From positions 558,001-622,000 of the forward strand of contig CAWHMD010000006.1 of the NCBI GenBank assembly GCA_963830385.1: DNA of 64,000 nucleotides, in the 5' to 3' direction. The position numbers were made by a program, and so were the translations under genes. This DNA comes from Bog-532 sp963830385 (lineage in GTDB: Bacteria > Actinomycetota > Actinomycetes > Streptosporangiales > Streptosporangiaceae). Shown piece after piece: positions 33,669-42,506 of the stretch (the first letter of the stretch is position 1; each line of letters starts with the position of its first letter). The notes beneath the pieces are model-generated. The model searched no databases. It was not told the origin of the DNA and was given only the letters and a program-made list of their open reading frames with translations.

Positions 33669-35861
33669 TTACTGCAATACTGCTTCACGTCCTGAGCTGG
33701 TGCCTTCCGTGTCACTGATGCCGTAGCGGGCGTAGAGGCGGCGCAGCGGGCCGGGGGCCCACCAGTTGGCCCGGCCGAGCAGGCGCATGGTGGCCGGCAC
33801 CAGCAGGACGCGGACCACGGTCGCGTCGATCACCAGCGCGATGATCATCCCGACCCCGGTCAGCTTGATGAACGTGATGCCGGAGGCCGAGAACGCGCCC
33901 ACCACCACGATCAGCAGGAACGCCAGGCTGATGATGACCCCGCCGGTACGCTGCAGGCCGGCCGCGATCGCGGCCGTGTTGTCGCCGGTCAGGTCGTACT
34001 GCTCGCGGATGCGGGACAGCAGGAACACCTCGTAGTCCATCGACAGGCCGAAGATGATGGCCAGGATCAGGATCGGCATGGTGGGGTCGATCGTGCCGGT
34101 CGGGGTGAACTGGAGCAGCCCGGACAGGTGCCCCCACTGGAAGATCCACACGATCGCGCCGAACGTGGCCGACAGCGACAGCACGTTCATCACGATCGCC
34201 TTGAGCGGCAGCACCACCGAGCCGAAGGCCAGGAACAGCAGCACAAACGTCGACACTGTCACCAGCAGCGCCATCCACGGCAGGGTGGCGCCCAGGCTCG
34301 ACAGCTCGTCCACCAGCATCGCGGTGGTCCCGCCGACCAGCACGGTCGCCCCGGCCGGGGCCGGCACCGCCCGGATCCGGCCGGCCAGCTGGCGGGCGGC
34401 GACCGAGACCGGGCTGGACGTGTAGCCCACGTCGACCCGGGCCTGGTCGCCGTGGACCGCGGTCACCCGGGCGCCCTGGGCGCCGGGTACCCGGTCGAGC
34501 CGGCCGGTATACGCGGCCAGCGCCGACTGGCCGGCTGGGCTGGCGGCCAGCGCCGGCAGCGTGACCACCGCCTCGATCGGGCTGGTCGAGTTGACCGGGA
34601 AGTCGCGGTTCAGCGCCTCGGTCACCTGCCGGGCCTGGGCGCTGGCGGGCAGCGCCCGCGCGTCAGTGCCGCCCCAGGAGACGCGCAGGAACGGCAGCCC
34701 CAGCGCGAGCAGGCCGAGCGTGATGACGACCACGAACGCGACCGGGCGGCGCATCACCCCGTGGGCCAGCCGCGCCCAGCCGCCGCCGCTGGCGCTCTCC
34801 GCCGTCCTGCGCATCGGCCGGACCCGCAGCGCGTTCACCCGCTGGCCGAGCACCGCCAGCAGGGCGGGCAGCAACGTCAGCGCCGCGATCAGGTCGACCG
34901 CCACCGTGGCCACGCCCCCGTAGCCCATCGACCGCAGGAACACCTCGGGGAACAGCATCAGGCTGACCAGCGCCACCGCCACCGTGACCCCGGAGACCGC
35001 GATCGTGCGGCCGGCGGTGGCGACCGTGCGGGCCACCGCGTCCTCGACCGTGGGCTGGCGGCGCAGCTCCTCGCGGAACCGGACCACCATGAACAGCCCG
35101 TAGTCGATGCCGAGGCCGAGGCCGAGGATCGTGGTGATGTTGACCGAGTAGATGGACACCGTGCCGAAGAACGTGAGCAGCCGCAGCACGGTGAACGAGC
35201 CGAGGATCCCGGCCGCGCCGACGGCCAGCGGCAGGCTCGCGGCCACCAGGCCGCCGAAGATCAGCAACAGCAGGATCAGCAGCACCGGCATCGAGAACCC
35301 TTCGGCCTTGCCGATGTTGGCGGTCACCTCGCCGTTGATGGCGACCTCGGTCGGCACCGTCCCGCCGGCCTGGACGGTGATGCCGCGCGCGGCCAGCCCG
35401 GGCGGGCTGAGATCGTCCCGGACGGCCTTGAACGCCTTCTGGCGGGCGGCGTCGTCGGCCCCGGCCAGCCGCAGCACCGCGTAGGTCTGATGCCGGTCGT
35501 GGCTGACCAGGCCGGCTGCCTCGGCCGGCGGGCTCCCCCAGTAGGTGGAAGCCCCGGTCACGTCGGCCCGGGGCAGGCCGCTCAGCGCCGCCGTGACCGC
35601 CTCCCGGTAGGCCGGGTCGGCCACGGTCAGGCTGGCGCTGCGGTAGAGCACCACCACGTCGGCGGTGTTGCGGCCGAACGCGGCGGCGGCCGTGTCGGCT
35701 TCTCGCTGGCTCTGGCTGCTGGGCGGGGTGAAGCTGTTCCCCGACGACAGCTTGCCGAACACCTGGGTGCCCCACACCCCCGCGAAAATGACGGCGATCG
35801 CCGCGATGACCAGGGTCAGCCGGCGCCGCCGGTACATGACCCGTCCCCATGCCTCGAACAT
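33669..35861 (-). CDS. MMPL/RND-family transporter
   Basis: A 730-aa membrane protein of the MMPL family. TM1 is near the N-terminus (LTLVIAAIAVIFAGVW), followed by an extracytoplasmic porter domain and a first five-helix bundle with ILGLGLGIDYGLFMVVRFREEL. A duplicated second half ends with IIFGLSMDYEVFLLSRIREQYDLTGDN. The paired GxxxDY motifs carry the proton-relay aspartates. It probably exports lipids or drugs using proton motive force. ATG 35861 has a GGGGAG site. It is divergent from a TetR regulator with repeated operator-like octamers between. Confidence 0.94.
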   Translation of the reverse strand: MFEAWGRVMYRRRRLTLVIAAIAVIFAGVWGTQVFGKLSSGNSFTPPSSQSQREADTAAAAFGRNTADVVVLYRSASLTVADPAYREAVTAALSGLPRADVTGASTYWGSPPAEAAGLVSHDRHQTYAVLRLAGADDAARQKAFKAVRDDLSPPGLAARGITVQAGGTVPTEVAINGEVTANIGKAEGFSMPVLLILLLLIFGGLVAASLPLAVGAAGILGSFTVLRLLTFFGTVSIYSVNITTILGLGLGIDYGLFMVVRFREELRRQPTVEDAVARTVATAGRTIAVSGVTVAVALVSLMLFPEVFLRSMGYGGVATVAVDLIAALTLLPALLAVLGQRVNALRVRPMRRTAESASGGGWARLAHGVMRRPVAFVVVITLGLLALGLPFLRVSWGGTDARALPASAQARQVTEALNRDFPVNSTSPIEAVVTLPALAASPAGQSALAAYTGRLDRVPGAQGARVTAVHGDQARVDVGYTSSPVSVAARQLAGRIRAVPAPAGATVLVGGTTAMLVDELSSLGATLPWMALLVTVSTFVLLFLAFGSVVLPLKAIVMNVLSLSATFGAIVWIFQWGHLSGLLQFTPTGTIDPTMPILILAIIFGLSMDYEVFLLSRIREQYDLTGDNTAAIAAGLQRTGGVIISLAFLLIVVVGAFSASGITFIKLTGVGMIIALVIDATVVRVLLVPATMRLLGRANWWAPGPLRRLYARYGISDTEGTSSGREAVLQ

Positions 35862-35895
35862 CAGCTACTCCCCGTGCTCCCGCTTTCGTAACCTG

Positions 35896-35956
35896 TTGTT
35901 AACTTTGGTGAACGGCGTAAACTGATTACAGCGTTAACTGTGCACACGGCGTTTAC
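35896..35956. promoter_or_regulatory. Array of GCGTWWAC-type repeats between MMPL and TetR genes
   Basis: GCGTAAAC (35915), GCGTTAAC (35931) and GCGTTTAC (35949) are spaced 16 and 18 bp apart. A fourth related site, TGTTAAC, is at 35897. GTAAAC and GTTTAC are also inverted repeats. This is a likely binding region for the adjacent TetR regulator controlling both directions. Confidence 0.65.
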
Positions 35957-36040
35957 TAGTGTCAAGCGTGTTTCCGGTTGCCCGGTTTCGGGATGATGAT
36001 GGGAAAACCGGAAAACGTCGCCAGATGGAGGGGTCACCCG

Positions 36041-36784
36041 ATGTCCGAGCCGGCCATGGCGGAGGCGCTGACCAGGCGCGATCGCGTGCGCGCGGCCACC
36101 ACCGAGGAGATCAAGCAGACCGCCCGGCGCCTGCTGGTCACCCGCGGGCCGGACGCGGTCTCGCTGCGGGCCATCGCCCGCGAGATGGGCATGACCGCCC
36201 CCGGGCTGTACCGGTACTTCGACAGCCGTGAGGTCCTCATCCGCGCGGTCGTGGCCGACGTCTTCAACCAGCTGACGGCCGACGTCACCCGGGCCATCCA
36301 GACCGCCGGCCGTGAGCACGACGGCGACCTGGTCAAGAAGATGGTCGCCGCGTGCCGGGAGTTCCGGAGCTGGGCGCTGGCCCACCAGGGCGAGTTCGCG
36401 CTGATCTTCGGCTCGCCGCTGCCGGGGCTGAAGGACGATCCGATCGACGTGGCCGACGAGTGCGGCCGCCAGTTCGCCGGGGTGTACTTCGCGCTGTTCC
36501 GTGAGCTGTGGACCCGTAACCCGTTCCCGGTGCCCGCGCCCGGGGAAATCGACCCGGGGCTGCGGGAACAGCTCGAACGGTTCGGGGCGATCATCCACAG
36601 TGACCTGCCGGTGGGCGCGATCCTGCGCTTCCTGCGCTGCTGGACCAAGATGTACGGCGCGGTCAGCATGGAGGTCTTCGGCCACATCGGGTTCGCGCTC
36701 GACGACGCCGCGCCGATGTTCGACCTGACGCTGGCCGAGCTGGCGGCCGACCTCGGCCTCGAATACCACGCAGGGAAGAATTGA
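36041..36784 (+). CDS. TetR-family regulator (WHG-domain type)
   Basis: A 247-aa TetR regulator with an N-terminal helix-turn-helix (EEIKQTARRLLVTRGPDAVSLRAIAREMGMTAPGLYRYFDSREVLI, about 20-65). A longer than usual C-terminal domain resembles the WHG group (WTKMYGAVSMEVFGH). ATG 36041 has GGAGGGG upstream; the longer frame runs through the promoter. It lies divergent to MMPL and 3 nt before an aldo/keto reductase gene, probably in one operon with it. It probably represses the efflux pump. Confidence 0.92.
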   Translation: MSEPAMAEALTRRDRVRAATTEEIKQTARRLLVTRGPDAVSLRAIAREMGMTAPGLYRYFDSREVLIRAVVADVFNQLTADVTRAIQTAGREHDGDLVKKMVAACREFRSWALAHQGEFALIFGSPLPGLKDDPIDVADECGRQFAGVYFALFRELWTRNPFPVPAPGEIDPGLREQLERFGAIIHSDLPVGAILRFLRCWTKMYGAVSMEVFGHIGFALDDAAPMFDLTLAELAADLGLEYHAGKN

Positions 36785-36787
36785 CCC

Positions 36788-37837
36788 ATGCGGATGCGAA
36801 CCCTCGGCGGCACCGGAATCAAGGTCAGCCCCTACTGCCTCGGCGCGATGATGTTCGGCGCCTGGGGCAACCGGGACCACGACGACAGCGTGCGGATCAT
36901 CCACACCGCGCTGGACGCGGGGATCAACTTCATCGACACCGCCGACGTGTACTCCGGCGGGGAGTCCGAGGAGATCGTCGGGAAGGCGCTGCGCGGGCGC
37001 CGCGACCAGGTGGTGCTGGCGACCAAGGCGAACGGGTCGATGGGCGAGGACCCGAACATGTCCGGCAACTCGCGGCGCTGGATCGTCCGCGAGGTGGAGA
37101 ACAGCCTCCGGCGGCTGCAGACCGATCACATCGACCTGTACCAGATGCACCGGCCGGACCCCGCCACCGACATCGACGAGACCCTGTCGGCGCTGTCGGA
37201 CCTGATCCGGGCGGGGAAGATCCGGGCGGCGGGCTCGTCCACGTTCCCGGCCGAGCAGATCGTCGAGGCCCAGTGGGTGGCCGAGCGCCGCGGGCACGAG
37301 CGGTTCCGCAGCGAGCAGCCGCCGTACTCGATCTTCGCACGCGGCGTCGAGGCGGCGGTCCTGCCGGCCTGCGCCCGCTACGGGATGGGCGTGATCACCT
37401 GGAGCCCGCTGGCGGGCGGCTGGCTGACCGGCCGGTTCCGTAAGGACGCCGACATCGACATGAGCAGCGGCCGGGCCCAGCGGATCCCGAGCCGGTTCGA
37501 CCCGTCGCTGCCCGGCAACACCCGCAAGCTCGAGGCGGTCGAAGAGCTGATCAAGGTGGCCGCCGACGCCGGCACCTCGCTGGTGCACCTGGCCGTCGCC
37601 TTCGTCCTCGCCCACCCGGCCGTGACCTCGGCCATCATCGGGCCGCGGACGATGGACCAGCTCCAGGACCTGCTGGCCGGCGCGGACGTGAGCCTGGACG
37701 ACGAGGTGCTGGACCGCATCGACGCGATCGTCCCCCCGGGTGTCACCCTCAACGACGCCGACGCCGGCTGGGTGCCGCCCGCCCTCACCGACCCGAGTCA
37801 GCGCCGTCGGCCGGCGCCCGAAAGGTCAGCGACCTAA
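36788..37837 (+). CDS. Aldo/keto reductase
   Basis: A 349-aa aldo/keto reductase with the tetrad in FIDTADVYSGG (Asp, Tyr), LATKAN (Lys) and YQMHRPD (His), and cofactor blocks TWSPLAGGWLTG and AIIGPRTMDQLQDLL. It starts 3 nt after the TetR stop, so it is translationally linked to the regulator. It is a different lineage from the reductase at 28890-29888 but has the same genetic setting (TetR partner, divergent pump). It likely reduces a carbonyl of the compound sensed by the regulator. Confidence 0.93.
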   Translation: MRMRTLGGTGIKVSPYCLGAMMFGAWGNRDHDDSVRIIHTALDAGINFIDTADVYSGGESEEIVGKALRGRRDQVVLATKANGSMGEDPNMSGNSRRWIVREVENSLRRLQTDHIDLYQMHRPDPATDIDETLSALSDLIRAGKIRAAGSSTFPAEQIVEAQWVAERRGHERFRSEQPPYSIFARGVEAAVLPACARYGMGVITWSPLAGGWLTGRFRKDADIDMSSGRAQRIPSRFDPSLPGNTRKLEAVEELIKVAADAGTSLVHLAVAFVLAHPAVTSAIIGPRTMDQLQDLLAGADVSLDDEVLDRIDAIVPPGVTLNDADAGWVPPALTDPSQRRRPAPERSAT

Positions 37838-37930
37838 CCAAACGGCGAGTCGATCTATCCGGCCCAGCGAGTCCCGGGCCTTGTGCCCGGGCGAGTGGCC
37901 GGTCCTACGGTAAGTACCGCAGCGGGTATC

Positions 37931-37956
37931 GGGGGGTCCAGGGGGGTCGTCCCCCC
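37931..37956. repeat. G6/C6 hairpin repeat upstream of hrpA
   Basis: GGGGGGTCGTCCCCCC (37941-37956) is a perfect 6-bp stem with a TCGT loop, preceded by another GGGGGG run. The same arrangement recurs at 42402-42427. It ends 108 nt before the hrpA GTG. A GGGCTC/GAGCCC stem (38007-38032) followed by a pyrimidine tract lies between it and hrpA. Confidence 0.75.
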
Positions 37957-38064
37957 GGGCGGAGTCTCATGGAAGCTCAGGGCGGAGAAAATTGTTATAC
38001 CCAACCGGGCTCGCTGCGTCATTCTTGAGCCCGTCCCCCTTTTCTGTGCTTGATGGAGACTGCT

Positions 38065-41000
38065 GTGACCACCTCGCTCGCCGAGCTGCGAGCACGCCTG
38101 CCCGAGCTGACCCAGCGGGACCAGCTGCGGTTGCGCCGGCGTGCCGACAAGGCGGCGGGGCTGCGAAATGAGGAAGAGCGGCTGCGGGCGTTCGGGCAGC
38201 TCCGGGCCGAGCTGGACCGGGCCGAGGCGGTGGTGGCGCGGCGCCGGGCGGCCGTGCCGGTGATCAGCTATCCGCCCGAGCTGCCGATCAGCCAGAAGAA
38301 GGACGAGATCGCCGCCGCCCTGCGCGACCACCAGGTGATCGTGGTCGCGGGCGAGACCGGCTCGGGCAAGACCACCCAGCTGCCGAAGATCTGCCTGGAG
38401 CTGGGCCGCGGCATCACCGGCCAGATCGGGCACACCCAGCCCCGGCGGATCGCGGCCCGGACGGTGGCCGCCCGGATCGCCGAGGAGCTCGGCACCGAGC
38501 TGGGCGACGCCGTCGGCTTCCAGGTGCGGTTCACCGACCAGTCCAGCGACCAGACACTGGTCAAGGTCATGACCGACGGCATCCTGCTGACCGAGATGCA
38601 GCGCGACCGGCGGCTGCTGCGCTACGACACGCTGATCATCGACGAGGCGCACGAGCGCAGCCTCAACATCGACTTCATCCTCGGCTACCTCAAGCAGCTG
38701 CTGCCGACCCGGCCCGACCTGAAGGTCATCATCACCTCGGCCACCATCGACCCGGAACGCTTCAGTGAGGCGTACGGGGGCGCGCCGATCGTCGAGGTGT
38801 CCGGGCGGACCTACCCGGTCGAGGTCCGGTACCGGCCGCTGGCCGACCCCGACCAGCCCGAAGAGGACACTTCCGACCAGGCCCAGGGCATCGGCGACGC
38901 GGTGCAGGAGCTGATCAGGAACGGTCCCGGCGACATCCTGGTCTTCCTCAGCGGCGAGCGCGAGATCCGCGACACGGCCGACGCGCTGACCGACCGGTTC
39001 GGTAACGACGTCCAGGCCGACGGCCTGGAGATCCTGCCGCTGTACGCGCGGCTGTCCACCGCCGAGCAGTACCGGGTGTTCCAGTCTCACCGCGGGCGCC
39101 GGGTGGTACTGGCCACCAACGTGGCCGAGACCTCGCTGACCGTTCCCGGCATCAAGTACGTGATCGACCCCGGGACCGCGCGGATCTCCCGCTACAGCTA
39201 TCGGACCAAGGTGCAGCGGCTGCCGATCGAGCCGATCTCACAGGCGTCGGCCAACCAGCGCAAGGGCCGCTGCGGGCGCACCTCGGACGGCATCTGCATC
39301 CGGCTATACAGCGAGGACGACTTCGAGTCGCGGCCGGAGTTCACCGACCCGGAGATCCTGCGTACCAACCTGGCCTCGGTCATTTTGCGGATGGCGGCGC
39401 TGGATCTGGGCGAGATGGCCGACTTCCCGTTCGTCGACCCGCCCGACGAGCGCAACGTCGCCGACGGGGTCCGGCTGCTGGAGGAGCTGGGGGCGTACGC
39501 GCCGGCCCGGCCCCGGGACCACGGCCGGCGGCTGAGCGAGGCCGGCCGCCAGCTGGCCGACCTGCCGGTCGACCCGCGGATCGGCCGGATGATCATCGAG
39601 GCCGGCCGGAACGGCTGCCTGCGCGAGATGCTGATCATCGCCTCGGCGCTGTCCATCCAGGACGTGCGCGAGCGGCCGGCCGATGCCCGGGAGGCGGCCG
39701 ACGCCCAGCACGCCAGGTTCGCCGAGCCCGGCTCGGACTTCCTGGCCTACCTGCACCTGTGGGACTACCTGCGCCGGCAGCAGCAGATGCTGTCATCGTC
39801 GGCCTTCCGGCGGATGTGCCGCCGTGAGTACCTGCACTACCTGCGGGTCCGGGAGTGGCAGGACCTGTACAGCCAGCTCCGCTCGGCCGCCAGCGACCTC
39901 GGCCTGACCGTCGGCCGCGGCCGGGATGGCGAGCGGGACGAGGACGGCCGGCTCCCGATCCCGGCCGACCTGGCCCAGCGTGTGCACGTGTCGCTGCTGT
40001 CCGGCCTGCTCTCGCACGTCGGCATGCGCGACACCGACACCAAGGCCCACGCCAAGGGCAAGCGCCGTCCGCTGATCGAGTTCGCCGGCGCCCGCAACGC
40101 GCGGTTCGCGCTGTTCCCCGACTCGTCGCTGGCCCGCAAGCCGCCGCCCTGGGTGATCGTCACCGAGCTGGTGGAGACGTCCCGGCTGTGGGGCCGGACC
40201 GCCGCCCAGATCCAGCCCGAGTGGGCCGAGCCGCTGGCCGGGCACCTGGTCAAGCGGACCTACAGCGAGCCCGAGTGGGACAGCCGCCGCGGTGCGGTGA
40301 TGGCGCTGGAGCGGGTCACCCTGTACGGCCTGCCCATCGTCACCGCCCGGCCGGTCGGTTACGCGCGGGTCGACCCCAAGGCCGCCCGCGAGCTGTTCAT
40401 CCGGCACGCCCTGGTCGAAGGGGACTGGACGACCCGGCACCGGTTCTTCCAGCAGAACCAGGAGCTGCTGGACCGGGGCGAGGAGCTGGAGCGCCGGGCC
40501 CGGCGGCGCGGCCTGGTGGTCGACCACGACGCGCTCTACGACTTCTACGACCGCCGGATCCCGGCCCAGGTGACGTCGGCCCGGCACTTCGACAGCTGGT
40601 GGAAGAAGACCCGGCAGCAGACGCCGGACCTGCTGACGTTCTCTCCCGAGCTGGTCACCGGGCCGGCCGCCGACCGGATTCAGCCGTCCGACTACCCCGA
40701 CCGGTGGGATGGTTTCCCGCTGTCGTATGAGTTCACGCCGGGCGACACCCGCGACGGCGTGACCGTCGACGTCCCGCTCGCCCAGCTCAACCAGGTGCAG
40801 GCGGAGCCGTTCGCCTGGCACGTGCCGGGGCTGCGGGAGGAGCTGGTCACCGAGCTGATCCGGACGCTGCCCAAGCAACTGCGGGTGAACTTCGTGCCCG
40901 CCCCCGACGTGGCCCGCGAGGCGCTGGCCGGCCTCGGGCCGGCCAGCGGCGACCTGCTCAGCGCGCTGAGCCGGGAGCTGACCCGGCTGCGCGGGGTCAC

Positions 41001-42069
41001 GGTGCCGCGCGACGCCTGGGACCCGGCCAGGCTGCCCGCCCACCTGCGGGTCACGTTCCGGGTGATCGACGGTGAGAAGGTGCTGGCCGAGGGCAAGGAC
41101 CTGGACGAGCTGAAGCGCCAGGTCCGGCCCCGGCTGCGGGCCACCCTGGCCGAGGCCGGGCACGGGCTGGCCCGGACCGGGCTGCGCCGCTGGGACCTGG
41201 GCACCTTGCCCCGGGAGTTCAGCAACGGCCAGGTCAAGGCCTACCCGGCGCTGGCCGACGCGGGCGACGCGGTGGACGTCCGGCTGTTCGACACGGCCGC
41301 CGCCGCCGAGCGCAGCATGCGCCTGGGCACCCGGCGGCTGCTGCTGCTCCAGGTGCCGTCGGGTGCCCGTTCCATTGGCGCCAACCTGGCCACCGCGCAG
41401 AAGCTGGCGCTCAGCCGCAGCCCCTACGCGGGCGCGGTGGCGCTGCTGGACGACTGCGCCGCGGCCGCGGCCGACGAGATCATCACCCGGGCGGGCGGCC
41501 CGGCCTGGGACGAGGCCGGGTTCGCCGCCCTGGTGACGGCCGCCCGGGCCGGCCTGAACGCGCTGACCGCGCAGGTCGTCGCCGATGTGGCCCGCGTCCT
41601 GGCCGAGGCCCACGAGGTCGAGGCGGCGCTGGCCCGGGCGGCCGCGCACGCGGACGAACCGGCCTTCGCCGACATCCGGACCCAGTTCGAGGGCCTGGTC
41701 TATCCCGGGTTCATCAGCGCGGCCGGCGTCCGGCGGCTGCCGGACCTGGTCCGCTACCTGCGGGCCATCCAGCAGCGGCTGGACAAGATCGGGGACGGGG
41801 TGCGGGACGCGGAGCGGATGGCGACCGTGCACCGGGTGCTGCAGGCCTACTGGGAGACCGTCCGCGACCTGCCCGCCGGACGCCGGGACGATCCGGACGT
41901 GCGGGCGGTCCGCTGGATGATCGAGGAGCTGCGGGTCAGCCTGTTCGCCCAGACCCTCGGCACCTCCGGCCCGGTGTCGGAGAAGCGCATCTACACCGCC
42001 CTGGACCGGCTGTTATCCCCTGGAGGACGACTCCGGTCGACGCGGCCAGCCAATCTCGGTGCGCCATGA
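38065..42069 (+). CDS. hrpA: ATP-dependent RNA helicase HrpA
   Basis: A 1334-aa DEAH-box helicase of full HrpA length. N-terminal core: Walker A GETGSGKTT (about 96-104), DEAHERS (about 192), ITSATID and QRKGRCGRT. The helicase-associated HA2 and OB-like regions follow (VDPRIGRMIIEAG, EFAGARNARFALFPDS), then the long DUF3418 C-terminal domain (LRRWDLGTLPREF, RLPDLVRYLRAIQQRLDK). It is implicated in RNA or ribosome processing. GTG 38065 has GGAG 6 nt upstream; ATG 38053 and TTG 38050 are alternatives. It is monocistronic. Confidence 0.95.
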   Translation: MTTSLAELRARLPELTQRDQLRLRRRADKAAGLRNEEERLRAFGQLRAELDRAEAVVARRRAAVPVISYPPELPISQKKDEIAAALRDHQVIVVAGETGSGKTTQLPKICLELGRGITGQIGHTQPRRIAARTVAARIAEELGTELGDAVGFQVRFTDQSSDQTLVKVMTDGILLTEMQRDRRLLRYDTLIIDEAHERSLNIDFILGYLKQLLPTRPDLKVIITSATIDPERFSEAYGGAPIVEVSGRTYPVEVRYRPLADPDQPEEDTSDQAQGIGDAVQELIRNGPGDILVFLSGEREIRDTADALTDRFGNDVQADGLEILPLYARLSTAEQYRVFQSHRGRRVVLATNVAETSLTVPGIKYVIDPGTARISRYSYRTKVQRLPIEPISQASANQRKGRCGRTSDGICIRLYSEDDFESRPEFTDPEILRTNLASVILRMAALDLGEMADFPFVDPPDERNVADGVRLLEELGAYAPARPRDHGRRLSEAGRQLADLPVDPRIGRMIIEAGRNGCLREMLIIASALSIQDVRERPADAREAADAQHARFAEPGSDFLAYLHLWDYLRRQQQMLSSSAFRRMCRREYLHYLRVREWQDLYSQLRSAASDLGLTVGRGRDGERDEDGRLPIPADLAQRVHVSLLSGLLSHVGMRDTDTKAHAKGKRRPLIEFAGARNARFALFPDSSLARKPPPWVIVTELVETSRLWGRTAAQIQPEWAEPLAGHLVKRTYSEPEWDSRRGAVMALERVTLYGLPIVTARPVGYARVDPKAARELFIRHALVEGDWTTRHRFFQQNQELLDRGEELERRARRRGLVVDHDALYDFYDRRIPAQVTSARHFDSWWKKTRQQTPDLLTFSPELVTGPAADRIQPSDYPDRWDGFPLSYEFTPGDTRDGVTVDVPLAQLNQVQAEPFAWHVPGLREELVTELIRTLPKQLRVNFVPAPDVAREALAGLGPASGDLLSALSRELTRLRGVTVPRDAWDPARLPAHLRVTFRVIDGEKVLAEGKDLDELKRQVRPRLRATLAEAGHGLARTGLRRWDLGTLPREFSNGQVKAYPALADAGDAVDVRLFDTAAAAERSMRLGTRRLLLLQVPSGARSIGANLATAQKLALSRSPYAGAVALLDDCAAAAADEIITRAGGPAWDEAGFAALVTAARAGLNALTAQVVADVARVLAEAHEVEAALARAAAHADEPAFADIRTQFEGLVYPGFISAAGVRRLPDLVRYLRAIQQRLDKIGDGVRDAERMATVHRVLQAYWETVRDLPAGRRDDPDVRAVRWMIEELRVSLFAQTLGTSGPVSEKRIYTALDRLLSPGGRLRSTRPANLGAP

Positions 42070-42200
42070 GTCCGGGCGCACCCGGCCGACGGCGGGCGGG
42101 TCTGCGCGCCTGCCCGCATTCAAGCGGCGGGTCAGCCGCTCCCTCCCGCGGTGGTCCGCACGGTCAGGACACTGGCCCAACAGCCACACTGAGCTATCAA

Positions 42201-42328
42201 GTCACAGCAGCCTCAGGCCTCGCCGATCCGTACCGGCGCGATGCCGCATTTGAGCCGGTTAGAACCTGCGCGATGCCGCATTTGGGCCGGTTGGGCCGGT
42301 TGGGCCGAGGCGCACCCCGCGCACGGGG
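42201..42328 (+). repeat. Dispersed intergenic repeat, copy 2
   Basis: Inverted copy of 3138-3259. GCGCGATGCCGCATTT occurs at 42236-42251 and 42268-42283 (period 32), followed by GGGCCGGTTGG and GCGCACGGGG, preceded by GTCACAGCA. It lies in the 437-nt interval between hrpA and serS, which holds no other gene. Confidence 0.8.
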
Positions 42329-42401
42329 GCGGCAGCGACCGGCTCATCGACACCCTCGTCGTCCATGGCACCCGCAGCACCGCGTGGGCGCGAAGCGCAG
42401 C

Positions 42402-42427
42402 GGGGGGTATGGGGGGGTCGTCCCCCC
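42402..42427. repeat. G6/C6 hairpin repeat upstream of serS
   Basis: GGGGGGTCGTCCCCCC at 42412-42427, preceded by GGGGGGTATG, repeats the element at 37931-37956. It ends 79 nt before the serS ATG and may lie in the transcript leader or form a terminator for hrpA. No T-box-like features (specifier, AGGGTGG box) are visible. Confidence 0.7.
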
Positions 42428-42506
42428 GGAAGACAACGGCGAAGCCCCCGGCGCTGGTAGCGTTTTCCGTGGTATCCGGGAATTCAGGCGAGGCTGACTC
42501 TTACTC

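Noticed and set aside
35978..36040. N-terminal extension of the second TetR gene
   Set aside because: An ATG at 36041 with a GGAGGGG site gives the normal family start; the extension lies next to the operator array.
39793..41832. 679-codon minus-strand frame
   Set aside because: Shadow of hrpA; no motif and typical biased composition.
42070..42506. T-box leader upstream of serS
   Set aside because: No AGGGTGG-type T-box sequence or specifier stem; only the dispersed repeat and G/C hairpin are present.
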